A DNA stretch of 64,000 nt, taken from positions 3,862,501-3,926,500 of the forward strand of contig NZ_CP128477.1 of assembly GCF_030369675.1 (NCBI RefSeq), read 5' to 3'. The translations under genes were made by a program, and so were the position numbers. The stretch is from Peteryoungia algae (GTDB lineage: Bacteria > Pseudomonadota > Alphaproteobacteria > Rhizobiales > Rhizobiaceae). The notes under the pieces were generated by a model. It saw only the letters and a program-made list of their open reading frames with translations. It was not told the origin of the DNA and did no database searches. Positions 52,946 through 62,804 of the stretch are shown here, one piece after another. Numbering within the stretch: the stretch's first letter is position 1; each line of letters begins with the position of its first letter.

Positions 52946-53788
52946 TCAGCTCGCCTTCTTCTGACGCGTCGTGTTGCCCGACGGTGCCTTGCGCCGCTGT
53001 GGCGTCTTGGCCGCGCCTGTGTCTGCGCTCTTGCGCAACGCGTCGAGCAGGCTTGTGACGTTCTCTGACTTCCGCTTCGGCAGTTTCTTCGGCTTGCGAC
53101 CGGCAATCTTTGCCTTCACCAGCTCCGTGAGGGCGGCTTCGTAGCGATCCTCGTAGCGACCCGGATCGAACTCGCCCATCTTGGTGCCGATGATGTGCCG
53201 GGCAAGCTCCAGCATTTCCGTCTCGATCTTGACCTTCGAAATCCCCTCGAAACTTTCGGCTGGATCGCGGACCTCGTAGTCATAGTTGAGTGTGGTCGCG
53301 ATCAGGCCTTGCCCCTGCGGCCGGATGAGCACGCTGCGAAGCCGGCGGAAGAGAACCGTCCGCGCGATCGCCGCCACCCCTTGCGCCTCCATGGTCTCAC
53401 GGATCAGAGCATAGGGCTCGACGGATTTACGGTCGGCCGGTGCCAGGAAATAAGGACGTTCCAGGTACAGGGTGTCGATCTCGTCACAAGCCAGAAATGT
53501 TGCGAGTTCCAGCCGTTTGTCGCTTTCCGGCACAGCCTCGCGGATCTCGTCGGGCTCCAGGATCACGGTCTGCCCCTCCGGGGTATCATAACCCTTGACC
53601 AGGTCGTCCTTGCCGACCGGGCGGCCGGTATCGGCATCTGCGTATTCTCGTCGAACCCGGTGCCCGGTATCGCGGTTGATGATATGAAATGTCGTGCGTT
53701 CCGATGCGTTGACGGCGGAATGGAGTGCCACGGCGCAGCTTAGATCGCCGATCGACAGATGGCCTTTCCAGATGGCTCGTATGCTCAC
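52946..53788 (-). CDS. ku: Ku protein, copy 2
   Basis: The 280-aa Ku protein (AIWKGHLSIGDLSCAVALHS, TTFHIINRDTGHRV, VKGYDTPEGQTVIL, CDEIDTLYLERPYFLAP, ARTVLFRRLRSVLI) ends in a lysine-rich tail (RKPKKLPKRKSE). I chose GTG 53788 because CAGGAG lies six bases before it; the longer frame to 53872 runs into the promoter region. It precedes ligD with only two bases between. It differs clearly from copy 1, so the copies are not a recent duplication. Confidence 0.92.
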   Translation of the reverse strand: MSIRAIWKGHLSIGDLSCAVALHSAVNASERTTFHIINRDTGHRVRREYADADTGRPVGKDDLVKGYDTPEGQTVILEPDEIREAVPESDKRLELATFLACDEIDTLYLERPYFLAPADRKSVEPYALIRETMEAQGVAAIARTVLFRRLRSVLIRPQGQGLIATTLNYDYEVRDPAESFEGISKVKIETEMLELARHIIGTKMGEFDPGRYEDRYEAALTELVKAKIAGRKPKKLPKRKSENVTSLLDALRKSADTGAAKTPQRRKAPSGNTTRQKKAS

Positions 53789-53814
53789 GCTGAACTCCTG
53801 TCGCTTTCCGCCGC

Positions 53815-53840
53815 AACGAGGAGGACATCGCCTTTGTTCC
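53815..53840 (-). promoter_or_regulatory. EcfG-type promoter of ku2-ligD (exact boxes, 17-base spacer)
   Basis: On the minus strand: GGAAC, 17 bases, CGTT, 27 bases before the ku start. Confidence 0.7.
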
Positions 53841-54189
53841 GCAGGCGCTGGAAAGCCCGCGAACGGAAACATAAAACAGGTCTCTCATATTAGTGATTGT
53901 GGTTTGACGGCGAGAATTCATTAACCTTCAAGCAAGGAATTAACCATAAAGATTGCTGGACACGTCGGAGTGGGACTCGCAATGGAGTTTCCTTCGGGCA
54001 TGACGCCATCCCGTCGTACCGGTTCTGGTCCGGTCTGTATTTCTCATGGAAGTAGTTCGGTGAACCGGCAGACCATGATGCGGACGGCAGTGGGATCGCA
54101 AACCCGCGTGCCCGCACGACCGCATCCCTGACTGCAGGAACCCCGGACACGGAAGGTTCACCCTCAAGGGGTGGCCAAGTGCGGGACGA
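53841..54189. other. Intergenic region before the chemotaxis operon
   Basis: No gene is seen in these 349 bases. An AT-rich patch at about 53880-53960 follows the ku2-ligD promoter and probably contains the chemotaxis promoter. TTGACG occurs at 53906 but no convincing -10 box follows at the usual distance. Flagellar/chemotaxis activators of rhizobia (VisNR, Rem) could act here; no site is recognisable to me. Confidence 0.4.
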
Positions 54190-55833
54190 ATGACAGGTCA
54201 GGGCATGTCCACGGAGCGGCCGACGGGATCACAGGCAGGCAGCCTGCGCGACCGGCTGCGTTTTGCCGGGTTGGACGAGGCTCAGTGTGATCTGCTCCGT
54301 CAGAACCGTCATATGCTTTCCCAGCCTCTCAAAACGGCACTGAGAGACCTTTTCCAGCGTCTCCAAAGCTCGCCGGACGCGGCCCGCGCTTTCACCAGCG
54401 AGCGCCAGTATGACCGGCTCCACGATCTCCTGTCGTCCCATTGGGATGTGCTCACCGATGCCCGTTTTGATGCGCTCTATGCCGAGCGGGTGAAGGTTCT
54501 CTCCGACAGCGAAAGCCGCATGGGCCTCGATCCGCGCTGGCATGTTGCAGGGCATGCGGTGGTGCTGGAACATCTGCTCACCTCCGCGCTCGCCGAGACC
54601 TCCGGCTCCGGGCTTCTCCCATCGAGCCGCCGGCGTCAGCGCGAAGTCACCGATCTCGTCGCGGCGCTTGTCCGGCTGGTCATGGTCGATGTTGAAATCG
54701 CCGTGTCGCTGCGCTTCAACGAACTGCGCCTCAAGCACCACCGCGACCTCGCGGCCCAGCGTGAACACGACCGTGCCGAATTCGAGGGTATCTTTCGTCC
54801 CGTCGTCGATGGCCTGGCATCGGGGGATCTCACCGTGCGCACGGGAGCCGATGTCCCGGAAGCCTATGCTGACCTTGCCGGTCGCATGAACGAGGCGATC
54901 GAACAACTGCAGACGGCCTTCCTCTCCTCCGAGGAGAAGCTCGCCTATGTCCGCGAGGCGACCGGCCGCATGGCCGAGACGGCCCGCACCTATGCCGGGC
55001 GCGCCGAAGATCAATCTGGTGCGCTGGGTGAAACCAGTCATGCCCTCCATGAACTGACATCAAGCGTCCGCGAATGCGCCGGCGAGACGAAGCGCGCCGA
55101 AGCGACCGTCGCTGCGACCCGCGGCTCGGTCGAAGCAAGCGGTCATGTCGTCGGTCGGGCAATCTCGGCCATGGCCGACATCGAGGCTTCCGCCGAACAG
55201 ATCGGGCACATCATCGGCGCGATCGACGAGATTGCCTTCCAGACCAACCTCCTGGCGCTGAATGCGGGGATCGAAGCGGCCCGCGCCGGTGACAGTGGGC
55301 GTGGCTTTGCCGTCGTTGCCCAGGAAGTCCGTGCGCTGGCACAGCGATCGGCAGATGCCGCCCGCGAAATCAAGACACTCGTTGCCACCACGAAGAGCCA
55401 GGTCGTTGCCGGTGTCGACATGGTGGCGAAGACCCAGGGTGCCATCGCCGACATCGTGCTGCAGGTGGGGGACATCAGCGGCACGGTCTCCGATATAGCA
55501 GCCCGGTCCGACCGCCAGGCGAGCGAACTCGCAGGCATCGCTGGAACGGTTGCCAGCCTTGGCTCGGACATCGCAGACACAGCCGTCCTCGCCCGCCAAT
55601 CGAGCGAAGGCACCGACGATCTCCACAAGGTCATTCTCGAGCTCGGCGCGACCATCCGCGAATTCCACATCGAGCGTCAGGCGCGCGCGCCGAAGGTGCC
55701 GGTCGGGCGTGTTCAGCTAACGGCTCAGCGGGACCTGCCGACGCCAGCACCGGCAGCCTCGATTGCCGACCTTTCTGACGACGCAGACGTCGATTTCGGC
55801 TTCGCGGCCCAGATCGCCGGGCTCGTCGGATGA
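54190..55833 (+). CDS. Soluble chemoreceptor with globin-coupled-sensor-like domain (IcpA-like)
   Basis: The 547-aa protein lacks membrane helices. Residues about 20-185 resemble the globin-coupled sensor (protoglobin) fold ([40 protein letters not shown]). A HAMP-like linker follows, then the methyl-accepting signalling domain with the hairpin tip [20 protein letters not shown]. In Sinorhizobium the first gene of this operon encodes the cytoplasmic receptor IcpA. At the haem-ligand position of the H-x-x-[IM]-G-L pattern, Glu108 is found, so haem binding is doubtful. Start 54190 or 54205; neither has a strong ribosome site. Confidence 0.85.
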   Translation: MTGQGMSTERPTGSQAGSLRDRLRFAGLDEAQCDLLRQNRHMLSQPLKTALRDLFQRLQSSPDAARAFTSERQYDRLHDLLSSHWDVLTDARFDALYAERVKVLSDSESRMGLDPRWHVAGHAVVLEHLLTSALAETSGSGLLPSSRRRQREVTDLVAALVRLVMVDVEIAVSLRFNELRLKHHRDLAAQREHDRAEFEGIFRPVVDGLASGDLTVRTGADVPEAYADLAGRMNEAIEQLQTAFLSSEEKLAYVREATGRMAETARTYAGRAEDQSGALGETSHALHELTSSVRECAGETKRAEATVAATRGSVEASGHVVGRAISAMADIEASAEQIGHIIGAIDEIAFQTNLLALNAGIEAARAGDSGRGFAVVAQEVRALAQRSADAAREIKTLVATTKSQVVAGVDMVAKTQGAIADIVLQVGDISGTVSDIAARSDRQASELAGIAGTVASLGSDIADTAVLARQSSEGTDDLHKVILELGATIREFHIERQARAPKVPVGRVQLTAQRDLPTPAPAASIADLSDDADVDFGFAAQIAGLVG

Positions 55834-55966
55834 GGGGATTGTTTACCACCATGCGATATACACGAAAGCTAAGGGCGGGAATTTCGGCACTCTTTCCGGG
55901 GGAATGGTTCTCCCGGGCTCCAGGTCGGAGTCTGGTTGCCGCAGCCTTCGGGACACAAGGAAAGAA

Positions 55967-56269
55967 ATGATGGCAAGTAAGAAAGGCGAGCAGAAGGCCC
56001 TGAAGCTGGCCGCGGTCTTGGACCTCAACGAGGCTTCCAATCTCAAGGCCAATATTCTCTCGATGCGTGGTGCTCCTTTGACGATCGATGCTTCTGGCGT
56101 CGAGCGTGTCGGCGCCCAGTGCGTGCAGGTCCTGATGGCCGCAGCCAAGGCCTGGGAAGCCGACAAGCATCCCTTCTCGTATGGAAAGGCCTCCGAGGCT
56201 TTCCTCAAAACACTTCAACTGATTGGCGTGAACATCGACCATCTGCTCGCTAAGGAGATCCGGCAATGA
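55967..56269 (+). CDS. cheS: CheS (STAS-domain chemotaxis protein)
   Basis: The 100-aa protein has a STAS fold (LDLNEASNLKANILSMRG, TIDASGVERVGAQCVQVL). In Sinorhizobium meliloti CheS binds CheA and speeds dephosphorylation of CheY1, helping signal termination. I chose ATG 55967, which has AAGG at six bases; 55970 is an alternative and the frame upstream overlaps the receptor gene. The stop overlaps the cheY1 start by four bases. Confidence 0.85.
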   Translation: MMASKKGEQKALKLAAVLDLNEASNLKANILSMRGAPLTIDASGVERVGAQCVQVLMAAAKAWEADKHPFSYGKASEAFLKTLQLIGVNIDHLLAKEIRQ

Positions 56270-56631
56270 AGAAAAAAGTGCTCACCGTGGATGACTCCAG
56301 AACCATTCGAAACATGCTTCTGGTCACCCTGAACAATGCCGGCTTCGAGACCATTCAGGCCGAAGATGGCATCGAGGGCCTGGAAGTGCTCGAAGAATGC
56401 AATCCCGACGTCATCGTGACCGATATCAACATGCCGCGTCTCGACGGCTTCGGCTTCATCGAGGGAGTTCGTCGGAACGAAAAGTATCGCGCGGTTCCGA
56501 TCCTGGTTCTGACCACGGAAAGCGATGCGGAAAAGAAGAACCGCGCCCGCCAGGCTGGTGCGACCGGATGGATCGTCAAACCGTTCGATCCGACCAAACT
56601 GATCGATGCCATTGAGCGTGTAACCGCCTAA
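56266..56631 (+). CDS. cheY1: CheY1 response regulator
   Basis: The 121-aa receiver has the acidic pair in LTVDDSRTIR, phosphoacceptor Asp53 in IVTDINMP, the Thr of VLTTESD and the Lys of WIVKPFDP. In rhizobia CheY1 acts mainly as a phosphate sink for CheA and CheY2 drives the motor. The start overlaps cheS. Confidence 0.93.
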   Translation: MKKKVLTVDDSRTIRNMLLVTLNNAGFETIQAEDGIEGLEVLEECNPDVIVTDINMPRLDGFGFIEGVRRNEKYRAVPILVLTTESDAEKKNRARQAGATGWIVKPFDPTKLIDAIERVTA

Positions 56632-56647
56632 GCCGGGATTTTCTCCT

Positions 56648-58882
56648 ATGGATATGAACGAAATCAAAGAGATCTTCTTCCAGGAATGCGAGGAGCAGCT
56701 TGCGGAACTGGAATCCGGTCTTCTGAAAATGAATGATGGGGATCGCGATCCGGAAACGGTCAATGCCGTTTTCCGTGCGGTTCACTCCATCAAGGGCGGC
56801 GCCGGCGCCTTTGGTCTCGATGACCTGGTCGCCTTCGCGCACGTCTTCGAGACGACTCTTGATTGCGTTCGTTCCAACAAGCTGGAGCCCGGCCCCGAGG
56901 TCATGAAGGTGATGCTCAAGTCGGCCGACGTTCTGGCAGACCTGGTCACCGCATCCCGCGATGGTGGTAGCGTCGACGAAAGCCGCTCCAGCGGTCTCGT
57001 CAAGGAACTGGAGGCACTGGCGAACGGAGACATGCCAGCCCCGTCGGCAGCGCCTGTTGCAGCCGCCAAGCCGGCGGCGCCCGCGCCCGTTGCTGCCGCC
57101 CCGAGCGACGACAGCGGCTTCCAGCCGATCCCCTTCACCTTTGACGACTTTGGCGGCGAAGAGCAGGAGGAGAGCCTCTCGACCTTCGACGTGACCTTCA
57201 AGCCGCGCCGTGAACTCTACTCCAAGGGCAACGAAGCGGCCCTCCTGCTGCGTGATCTCTCCCGTCTCGGCGAGATGAGCATCAACTGCAACATGGAAGA
57301 CCTGCCGTCGCTCGACGATCTCGATCCCGAAGGCGCCTATTTCGACTGGACGATCCAGATCAAGGCGGAAAAGGGCGAGGAAGGCATTCGCCAGGTCTTC
57401 GAATTCGCAGAGTGGGATTGCGACCTCGATATCAAGCTCCGTGAGCCTGAAGCTGCCGCCGTCACCGAGGAACTGCCGATGGTCCCGGTTCCCTTCGACC
57501 TGTCTGCGCTCGACGACGGATCCGATGCCCCCGACCAGACTGTCGCTGCTGCCGTTGAGGCCGCAGACACGGCGACCAGCGTCCTGAAGGCGGCAGCCTC
57601 TGCCGCCAAGCCTGAGAAGAAGGAAACGCCGGCCGCAGCAGCAGCCGCCGCAGCCGCCCAGGCCAACAACGCCGCCGGCCAGACCATTCGTGTCGATCTG
57701 GACCGCGTCGACCGGCTGATCAACCTTGTCGGCGAACTCGTCATCAACCAGGCGATGCTGTCCCAGAGCGTCATCGAGAACGATGCCACCGGCACATCCG
57801 CCGTCAATATGGGTCTCGAAGAGCTGCAGCAGCTCACCCGTGAGATCCAGGACTCGGTCATGGCGATCCGCGCGCAGCCGGTGAAGCCGGTCTTCCAGCG
57901 CATGTCGCGTATCGTCCGCGAAGTCGCGGACATGGTCGGCAAGTCGATCCGCCTCGTCACTGAGGGTGAAAACACCGAAGTCGACAAAACGGTCATCGAC
58001 AAGCTCGCCGAGCCTTTGACTCACATGATCCGAAATGCTGTCGACCACGGCATTGAAAGCCCCGAGAAGCGTGCGGCCGCCGGCAAGGAGCCGGAAGGCA
58101 CGATCAAGCTGACGGCGAAGCATCGTTCCGGCCGTATCGTCATCGAACTCGTCGATGATGGTGCAGGCATCAACCGAGAACGCGTCCGCCAGAAGGCGAT
58201 CGACAACGAATTGATCGCAGCCGATGCCAACCTGACGGACGAGGAGATTGACAACCTCATCTTCGCACCCGGCTTCTCGACGGCCGACAAGATCTCCGAC
58301 ATTTCCGGACGCGGCGTCGGAATGGACGTGGTCAAGCGCTCGATCCAGGCACTCGGCGGCCGCATTTCGATCACCTCCCGTCCCGGCCAGGGGTCCACCT
58401 TCACCATGAGCCTGCCGCTGACGCTCGCCGTCCTCGACGGCATGGTGGTCACGGTTGCCGGTCAGACCCTTGTCGTACCGCTCACTGCGATCGTCGAGAC
58501 GCTGCAGCCGGAGGCACAGCACATTCACTCGTTCGGCGCCAACCAGCGCCTGATCTCGATCCGCAACTCCTTCTGCCCGCTTGTCGATGTCGGGCGGATC
58601 CTCAACTTCCGCGGCACGCAGGCCAACCCGATCGACGGTGTAGCCCTCCTCGTGGAGTCGGAAGGCGGCGGCCAGCGCGCTCTGATGGTCGACGCCATCC
58701 AGGGACAGCGTCAGGTTGTCATCAAGTCGCTCGAAGCCAACTACACCCATGTTCCGGGTATCGCTGCCGCAACCATCCTCGGTGATGGTCGCGTCGCGCT
58801 CATCCTCGACGTGGATGCTGTCGTCGCCGCCTCGCGGGGTCAGTCCCTCAAACAGGAAATGTCGTTAGCCGTCGCAGGGTAA
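56648..58882 (+). CDS. cheA: CheA chemotaxis histidine kinase
   Basis: The 744-aa kinase has the Hpt domain with phosphoacceptor His46 ([16 protein letters not shown]), two long Ala/Pro-rich linkers (about 130-165 and 300-340), an intermediate regulator-binding part between them, the dimerisation domain ([17 protein letters not shown]), the ATPase (N-box [13 protein letters not shown]-box [11 protein letters not shown]) and a C-terminal CheW-like domain. It autophosphorylates in receptor arrays and passes phosphate to CheY1, CheY2 and CheB. It lies 16 bases after cheY1. Confidence 0.96.
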   Translation: MDMNEIKEIFFQECEEQLAELESGLLKMNDGDRDPETVNAVFRAVHSIKGGAGAFGLDDLVAFAHVFETTLDCVRSNKLEPGPEVMKVMLKSADVLADLVTASRDGGSVDESRSSGLVKELEALANGDMPAPSAAPVAAAKPAAPAPVAAAPSDDSGFQPIPFTFDDFGGEEQEESLSTFDVTFKPRRELYSKGNEAALLLRDLSRLGEMSINCNMEDLPSLDDLDPEGAYFDWTIQIKAEKGEEGIRQVFEFAEWDCDLDIKLREPEAAAVTEELPMVPVPFDLSALDDGSDAPDQTVAAAVEAADTATSVLKAAASAAKPEKKETPAAAAAAAAAQANNAAGQTIRVDLDRVDRLINLVGELVINQAMLSQSVIENDATGTSAVNMGLEELQQLTREIQDSVMAIRAQPVKPVFQRMSRIVREVADMVGKSIRLVTEGENTEVDKTVIDKLAEPLTHMIRNAVDHGIESPEKRAAAGKEPEGTIKLTAKHRSGRIVIELVDDGAGINRERVRQKAIDNELIAADANLTDEEIDNLIFAPGFSTADKISDISGRGVGMDVVKRSIQALGGRISITSRPGQGSTFTMSLPLTLAVLDGMVVTVAGQTLVVPLTAIVETLQPEAQHIHSFGANQRLISIRNSFCPLVDVGRILNFRGTQANPIDGVALLVESEGGGQRALMVDAIQGQRQVVIKSLEANYTHVPGIAAATILGDGRVALILDVDAVVAASRGQSLKQEMSLAVAG

Positions 58883-58886
58883 TAGT

Positions 58887-59357
58887 ATGTCGTATGCGGT
58901 CAAAAACTTGATGCAGGGTAGCCGTGAGCTCATCGCCTTCCGTATTGGCGATCAGGAGTTCTGCGTGAACATCATGTCGGTGCGGGAGATCCGGGGATGG
59001 ACCCCGGCAACCCCACTGCCGCATTCGCCACATTATGTCATGGGCGTCATAAACCTGCGTGGAGCCGTCCTGCCGATCATGGACCTGTCTCTGCGCCTGG
59101 GCATGAAGCCCGCCGAACCGACCGCCCGTCACGTCATCATCGTGGCGCAGGTCAAGTCTCGGGTCGTCGGTCTGCTGGTGGATGCCGTATCGGACATCCT
59201 CACCGTGGACGACGACAACATACAGCCGACGCCGGAGGTCTCCTCCGATCTCGAACGACAATATGCCCGTGGCATTCTCGCCATCGACAAGCGGATGATC
59301 TGCCTGGTCGAGCTTGCTGCACTTTTCAACGAAGCCGCCGAAAGCGAGGCTGCATGA
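58887..59357 (+). CDS. cheW: CheW coupling protein
   Basis: The 156-aa protein matches Che[39 protein letters not shown] and [13 protein letters not shown]. It links CheA to receptors. The ATG is four bases after the cheA stop, and the stop overlaps the cheR start (ATGA). Confidence 0.95.
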   Translation: MSYAVKNLMQGSRELIAFRIGDQEFCVNIMSVREIRGWTPATPLPHSPHYVMGVINLRGAVLPIMDLSLRLGMKPAEPTARHVIIVAQVKSRVVGLLVDAVSDILTVDDDNIQPTPEVSSDLERQYARGILAIDKRMICLVELAALFNEAAESEAA

Positions 59358-60256
59358 CATTCGCAATGAGCACATCCCGTCAATCGGACGATGAAGTCCT
59401 GGCCAGTGGGGAATACCCGCTGACCCGGCGGGATCTGGGTGAGATTGCTGCCATGATCTACTCGGATGCGGGCATCGCGCTGAACGACAGCAAGGCGTCG
59501 CTCGTCTACTCGCGCCTGTCCAAGCACATCCGCAATCTCGGCCTTTCGGGCTTCCGCGCCTACTGCCAGCTCGTCTCCTCGCCGGAAGGTGCAGCCGAGC
59601 GTCGGGAAATGCTGTCGCATCTGACCACCAACTTCACGCGGTTCTTCCGCGAGAACCATCACTTCGAGCACCTGCGCGACGAGGTCCTTCCCGGTCTCGT
59701 CCAGCGGGCGAAGTCCGGTGGCCGCGTCCGCATCTGGTCGGCCGCAAGCTCCGATGGCCAGGAGCCCTATTCGATCGCGCTGACGGTCTTCCAGGCCTTC
59801 CCGAACGTGCTCGATTATGACTTCAAGATCCTGGCGACCGACATCGACCCGAAGATCCTGGCGATCGCCCGTCAGGGCGCCTACGACGAGCAGGCCCTTG
59901 AAAGCGTCTCCCCGGCCACGCGCAAGCAGTGGTTCAAGGAGGTCGAGATCGGCGGCCGCCGCAAGTATCAGGTCGATGAGCGCCTCAAGCGGCTGATCAC
60001 CTACAATGAACTGAACCTGATGGCGCAGTGGCCGTTCAAGGGCAAGTTCGACGTCATCTTCTGTCGCAACGTCGTGATCTATTTCGACGAACCGACCCAG
60101 ATGCGGATCTGGACCCGCTTTGCGGATCTTCTGCCGGTCGGCGGTCACCTCTACATCGGTCATTCGGAGCGTGTTTCGGGCGACTCGAAGAACGATTTCG
60201 ACAATATCGGGATCACGACTTACAGCTACGTGGGCAAGAACGGAGGGCGCAAATAA
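59354..60256 (+). CDS. cheR: CheR chemoreceptor methyltransferase
   Basis: The 300-aa enzyme methylates receptor glutamates with SAM. The N-terminal helical domain (about 20-85) precedes the catalytic domain with [17 protein letters not shown], the SAM motif [17 protein letters not shown] and [14 protein letters not shown]. The start overlaps the cheW stop by four bases; the stop shares one base with the cheB start. Confidence 0.95.
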   Translation: MTFAMSTSRQSDDEVLASGEYPLTRRDLGEIAAMIYSDAGIALNDSKASLVYSRLSKHIRNLGLSGFRAYCQLVSSPEGAAERREMLSHLTTNFTRFFRENHHFEHLRDEVLPGLVQRAKSGGRVRIWSAASSDGQEPYSIALTVFQAFPNVLDYDFKILATDIDPKILAIARQGAYDEQALESVSPATRKQWFKEVEIGGRRKYQVDERLKRLITYNELNLMAQWPFKGKFDVIFCRNVVIYFDEPTQMRIWTRFADLLPVGGHLYIGHSERVSGDSKNDFDNIGITTYSYVGKNGGRK

Positions 60257-61302
60257 TGGCGGCACCTGCACGCGTTCTCGTTGTCGACGACAGCCCCACC
60301 ATGCGTGGACTGATCACGGCCGTCCTCAGCCAGGATCCCGATGTCAGCGTCATCGGCCAGGCCGGCGACGCGATGGAGGCCCGCGCCGCGATCAAGCAGC
60401 TCAATCCCGATGTCGTCACCCTCGACATCGAGATGCCGAACATGAACGGCCTCGAGTTCCTCGAGAAGATCATGAAACTGCGTCCGATGCCGGTGATCAT
60501 GGTCTCGACAATGACCCATCGCGGCGCCGAAGCAACGCTTGCCGCGTTGGAGATCGGCGCCTTCGACTGTGTCGCCAAGCCTCAGCCGGGCGATGCGCGT
60601 CCCTTCGGCGAGCTCGCCGAGAAGGTCAAGGCCGCGGCGCGTTCGCAGCACCGTCACAGCCCCACCTCGCATGGCCATCCTGCACCGGTTGCGCCGGCGG
60701 CAGACTTCCGGGTTGGACGCAAGATCGTGGCCATCGGTTCGTCTACGGGCGGCGTGGAGGCCCTGATCGCGGTCTTGCAGAAATTCCCGCGCAATTGCCC
60801 GCCGACGGTGATTACGCAGCACATGCCGCCGACATTCACCAAGAGCTTTGCCGAGCGGCTCAATCGGCTCTGCGCACCTGTCGTGGAGGAGGCCACGGAC
60901 GGTGCACGGCTCGAGATCGGCAAGATCTACCTGGCGCCGGGTGGCGATCGACATCTCCAGGTGGCGAATGCCTCTGCGCCATGCTGCCGCCTGGTTGAGC
61001 GCGCGCCGGTCAACGGTCACCGACCCTCGGTCGACGTGTTGTTCGATTCAGTTGCAGAACTTGCCGGTCGGAACGCCGTCGGTGTGATTCTTACGGGCAT
61101 GGGGCGCGACGGCGCCTCGGGCCTTTTGAAGATGCGTCACACCGGTGCACGAACTATCGGCCAGAACGAAAAGACCTGTGTGGTCTATGGGATGCCCCGA
61201 GTCGCCCATGAGCTGGGCGCAGTCGAGCATCAACTACCCCTCACCTCTATTGGAGAGGAAATCCTCAAACTCACTGCCGCCCGAAAAGAAGGTATCGAAT
61301 AA
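60256..61302 (+). CDS. cheB: CheB receptor methylesterase/deamidase response regulator
   Basis: The 348-aa protein joins a receiver (Asp57 in [12 protein letters not shown]) to the methylesterase domain (catalytic Ser in [11 protein letters not shown], His in TQHMPPTFT, Asp in [11 protein letters not shown]). It reverses CheR methylation for adaptation. TAATG overlaps link it to cheR before and cheY2 after. Confidence 0.95.
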   Translation: MAAPARVLVVDDSPTMRGLITAVLSQDPDVSVIGQAGDAMEARAAIKQLNPDVVTLDIEMPNMNGLEFLEKIMKLRPMPVIMVSTMTHRGAEATLAALEIGAFDCVAKPQPGDARPFGELAEKVKAAARSQHRHSPTSHGHPAPVAPAADFRVGRKIVAIGSSTGGVEALIAVLQKFPRNCPPTVITQHMPPTFTKSFAERLNRLCAPVVEEATDGARLEIGKIYLAPGGDRHLQVANASAPCCRLVERAPVNGHRPSVDVLFDSVAELAGRNAVGVILTGMGRDGASGLLKMRHTGARTIGQNEKTCVVYGMPRVAHELGAVEHQLPLTSIGEEILKLTAARKEGIE

Positions 61303-61691
61303 TGTCCCTAGCCGAAAAAATCAAAGTTCTGATCGTCGACGATCAGGTCACCAGCCGCCTCCTGCTCAGCGATGCGTTGACCCAGCTCGGCTTCAAGCAG
61401 ATCACTGCCGCCGGTGACGGCGAGCAGGGCATGAAGATCATGGAGCAACAGCCCCATCATCTGGTCATCTCGGACTTCAACATGCCGAAGATGGATGGAT
61501 TGGGTCTCTTGCAGGCCGTGCGGACCAATCCGAACACGAAGAAGGCTGCCTTCATCATCCTGACGGCGCAGGGCGACCGGGCGCTGGTGCAGAAGGCAGC
61601 ACAGCTGGGCGCCAACAACGTCCTGGCGAAACCTTTTACCATTGAAAAAATGAAGGCAGCCATCGAGGCTGTATTCGGAGCCCTAAAATGA
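61302..61691 (+). CDS. cheY2: CheY2 response regulator
   Basis: The 129-aa receiver has VDD near residue 12, phosphoacceptor Asp58 in [12 protein letters not shown], Thr in IILTAQGD and Lys in VLAKPFT. In rhizobia the equivalent protein binds the flagellar motor and changes its speed. The start overlaps the cheB stop. Confidence 0.93.
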   Translation: MSLAEKIKVLIVDDQVTSRLLLSDALTQLGFKQITAAGDGEQGMKIMEQQPHHLVISDFNMPKMDGLGLLQAVRTNPNTKKAAFIILTAQGDRALVQKAAQLGANNVLAKPFTIEKMKAAIEAVFGALK

Positions 61692-62242
61692 CTGAAGACA
61701 GTGCAGCAAAGCGCGTCCATATTATCCAAGGGGAGTGGAAAGTCAGCAAGGACCCGAACGTGGTTCTGTCGACCATCCTCGGTTCGTGTGTTGCTGCCTG
61801 TATTCGGGATCCGATCGCAGGAGTGGGTGGTATGAACCACTTTCTCCTGCCGGGATCGGCGGTGCCGGGGGCAGGTGGCGGCGATGCCACCCGCTATGGG
61901 GTTCACCTTATGGAGCTTCTGATCAATGGCCTGCTGAAGCAGGGCGCCCGCAGGGATCGTCTTGAGGCCAAGGTCTTCGGGGGGGCCAAGACGATTGCGA
62001 CGTTCTCGAATGTCGGCGAACAGAACGCAGCCTTCGCCCAGCAATTCCTGCGCGACGAAGGCATCAAGGTGGTCGGATCCTCGACGGGTGGAGATCACGG
62101 CCGCAAACTGGAATTCTGGCCGGTCAGCGGTCGGGCAAGACAGTATCCGCTCACAGGCGCAGAAACGCAGAAGACGGTGGCGCTGGAGCAGCGTCCGGTT
62201 CCTGTTTCGAGGCCGGTGGAAAATTCAATCGAGTTCTTCTAG
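61688..62242 (+). CDS. cheD: CheD chemoreceptor glutamine deamidase
   Basis: The 184-aa enzyme has the catalytic Cys34 in [11 protein letters not shown] and His51 in [10 protein letters not shown]. It deamidates receptor glutamines and may be modulated by CheY-P or CheB. The start overlaps the cheY2 stop in ATGA. Confidence 0.94.
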   Translation: MTEDSAAKRVHIIQGEWKVSKDPNVVLSTILGSCVAACIRDPIAGVGGMNHFLLPGSAVPGAGGGDATRYGVHLMELLINGLLKQGARRDRLEAKVFGGAKTIATFSNVGEQNAAFAQQFLRDEGIKVVGSSTGGDHGRKLEFWPVSGRARQYPLTGAETQKTVALEQRPVPVSRPVENSIEFF

Positions 62243-62255
62243 TACTGGACATCGG

Positions 62256-62645
62256 ATGCAAAACGAAAACTTGGCGGGAAATCAGGATACCCGGGAAGAG
62301 CTTCCGGAAATCCTCATGCGCATCGTCAGCGAGCTGCACGACGTGGCTTATCTGATTGAGCGCGTGGAGCCGCACCTGCTTGAGCTCGGTGGCCCGACAA
62401 TCCTGGAACATCCGGACAGCCTGAAGGTCCTGCAGGGTATCGATCTCGCCGTGCAGAAGGCGCGCGGGCTCGCGGAATTCGTCGACACCATCACGGGGAC
62501 GATACCGTCGGACTGGATGATCGACATGACGACGGCGCTGAGCCTCGTCAAGCTTGCCGACATGCAGAAGGCGCTCGGCGCCGGCCTGCGCCACGGCCAT
62601 TCCCAACCGCTCGTCCAGGCGGGTGGAGACTTCGACTTCTTCTAA
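62256..62645 (+). CDS. cheT: CheT chemotaxis accessory protein
   Basis: The 129-aa helical protein corresponds by position and type to CheT of Sinorhizobium. It carries a DxxxQ motif (Asp63 to Gln67 in GIDLAVQKAR), as in CheZ-type CheY phosphatases. In S. meliloti CheT is linked to signal termination and adaptation. I chose ATG 62256; the open frame extends into cheD. Confidence 0.85.
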   Translation: MQNENLAGNQDTREELPEILMRIVSELHDVAYLIERVEPHLLELGGPTILEHPDSLKVLQGIDLAVQKARGLAEFVDTITGTIPSDWMIDMTTALSLVKLADMQKALGAGLRHGHSQPLVQAGGDFDFF

Positions 62646-62804
62646 TCGTCCCTGAAGGACGGATAGGGCCGCAGATCCCGGTTTGCGAATGGCTGAAATG
62701 AATTCGGCCTCCCGCCCCGCGAAACGCTCGCACAAGTTTCGATTTCTATTGTCGCGCCAAGGGCAAAAACGCCCAGAACCTTCTTGTAGATGGTGCGAGA
62801 CAGA

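Noticed and set aside
56576..58750. 724-codon minus-strand frame opposite cheA
   Set aside because: Antisense shadow of an unmistakable cheA gene.
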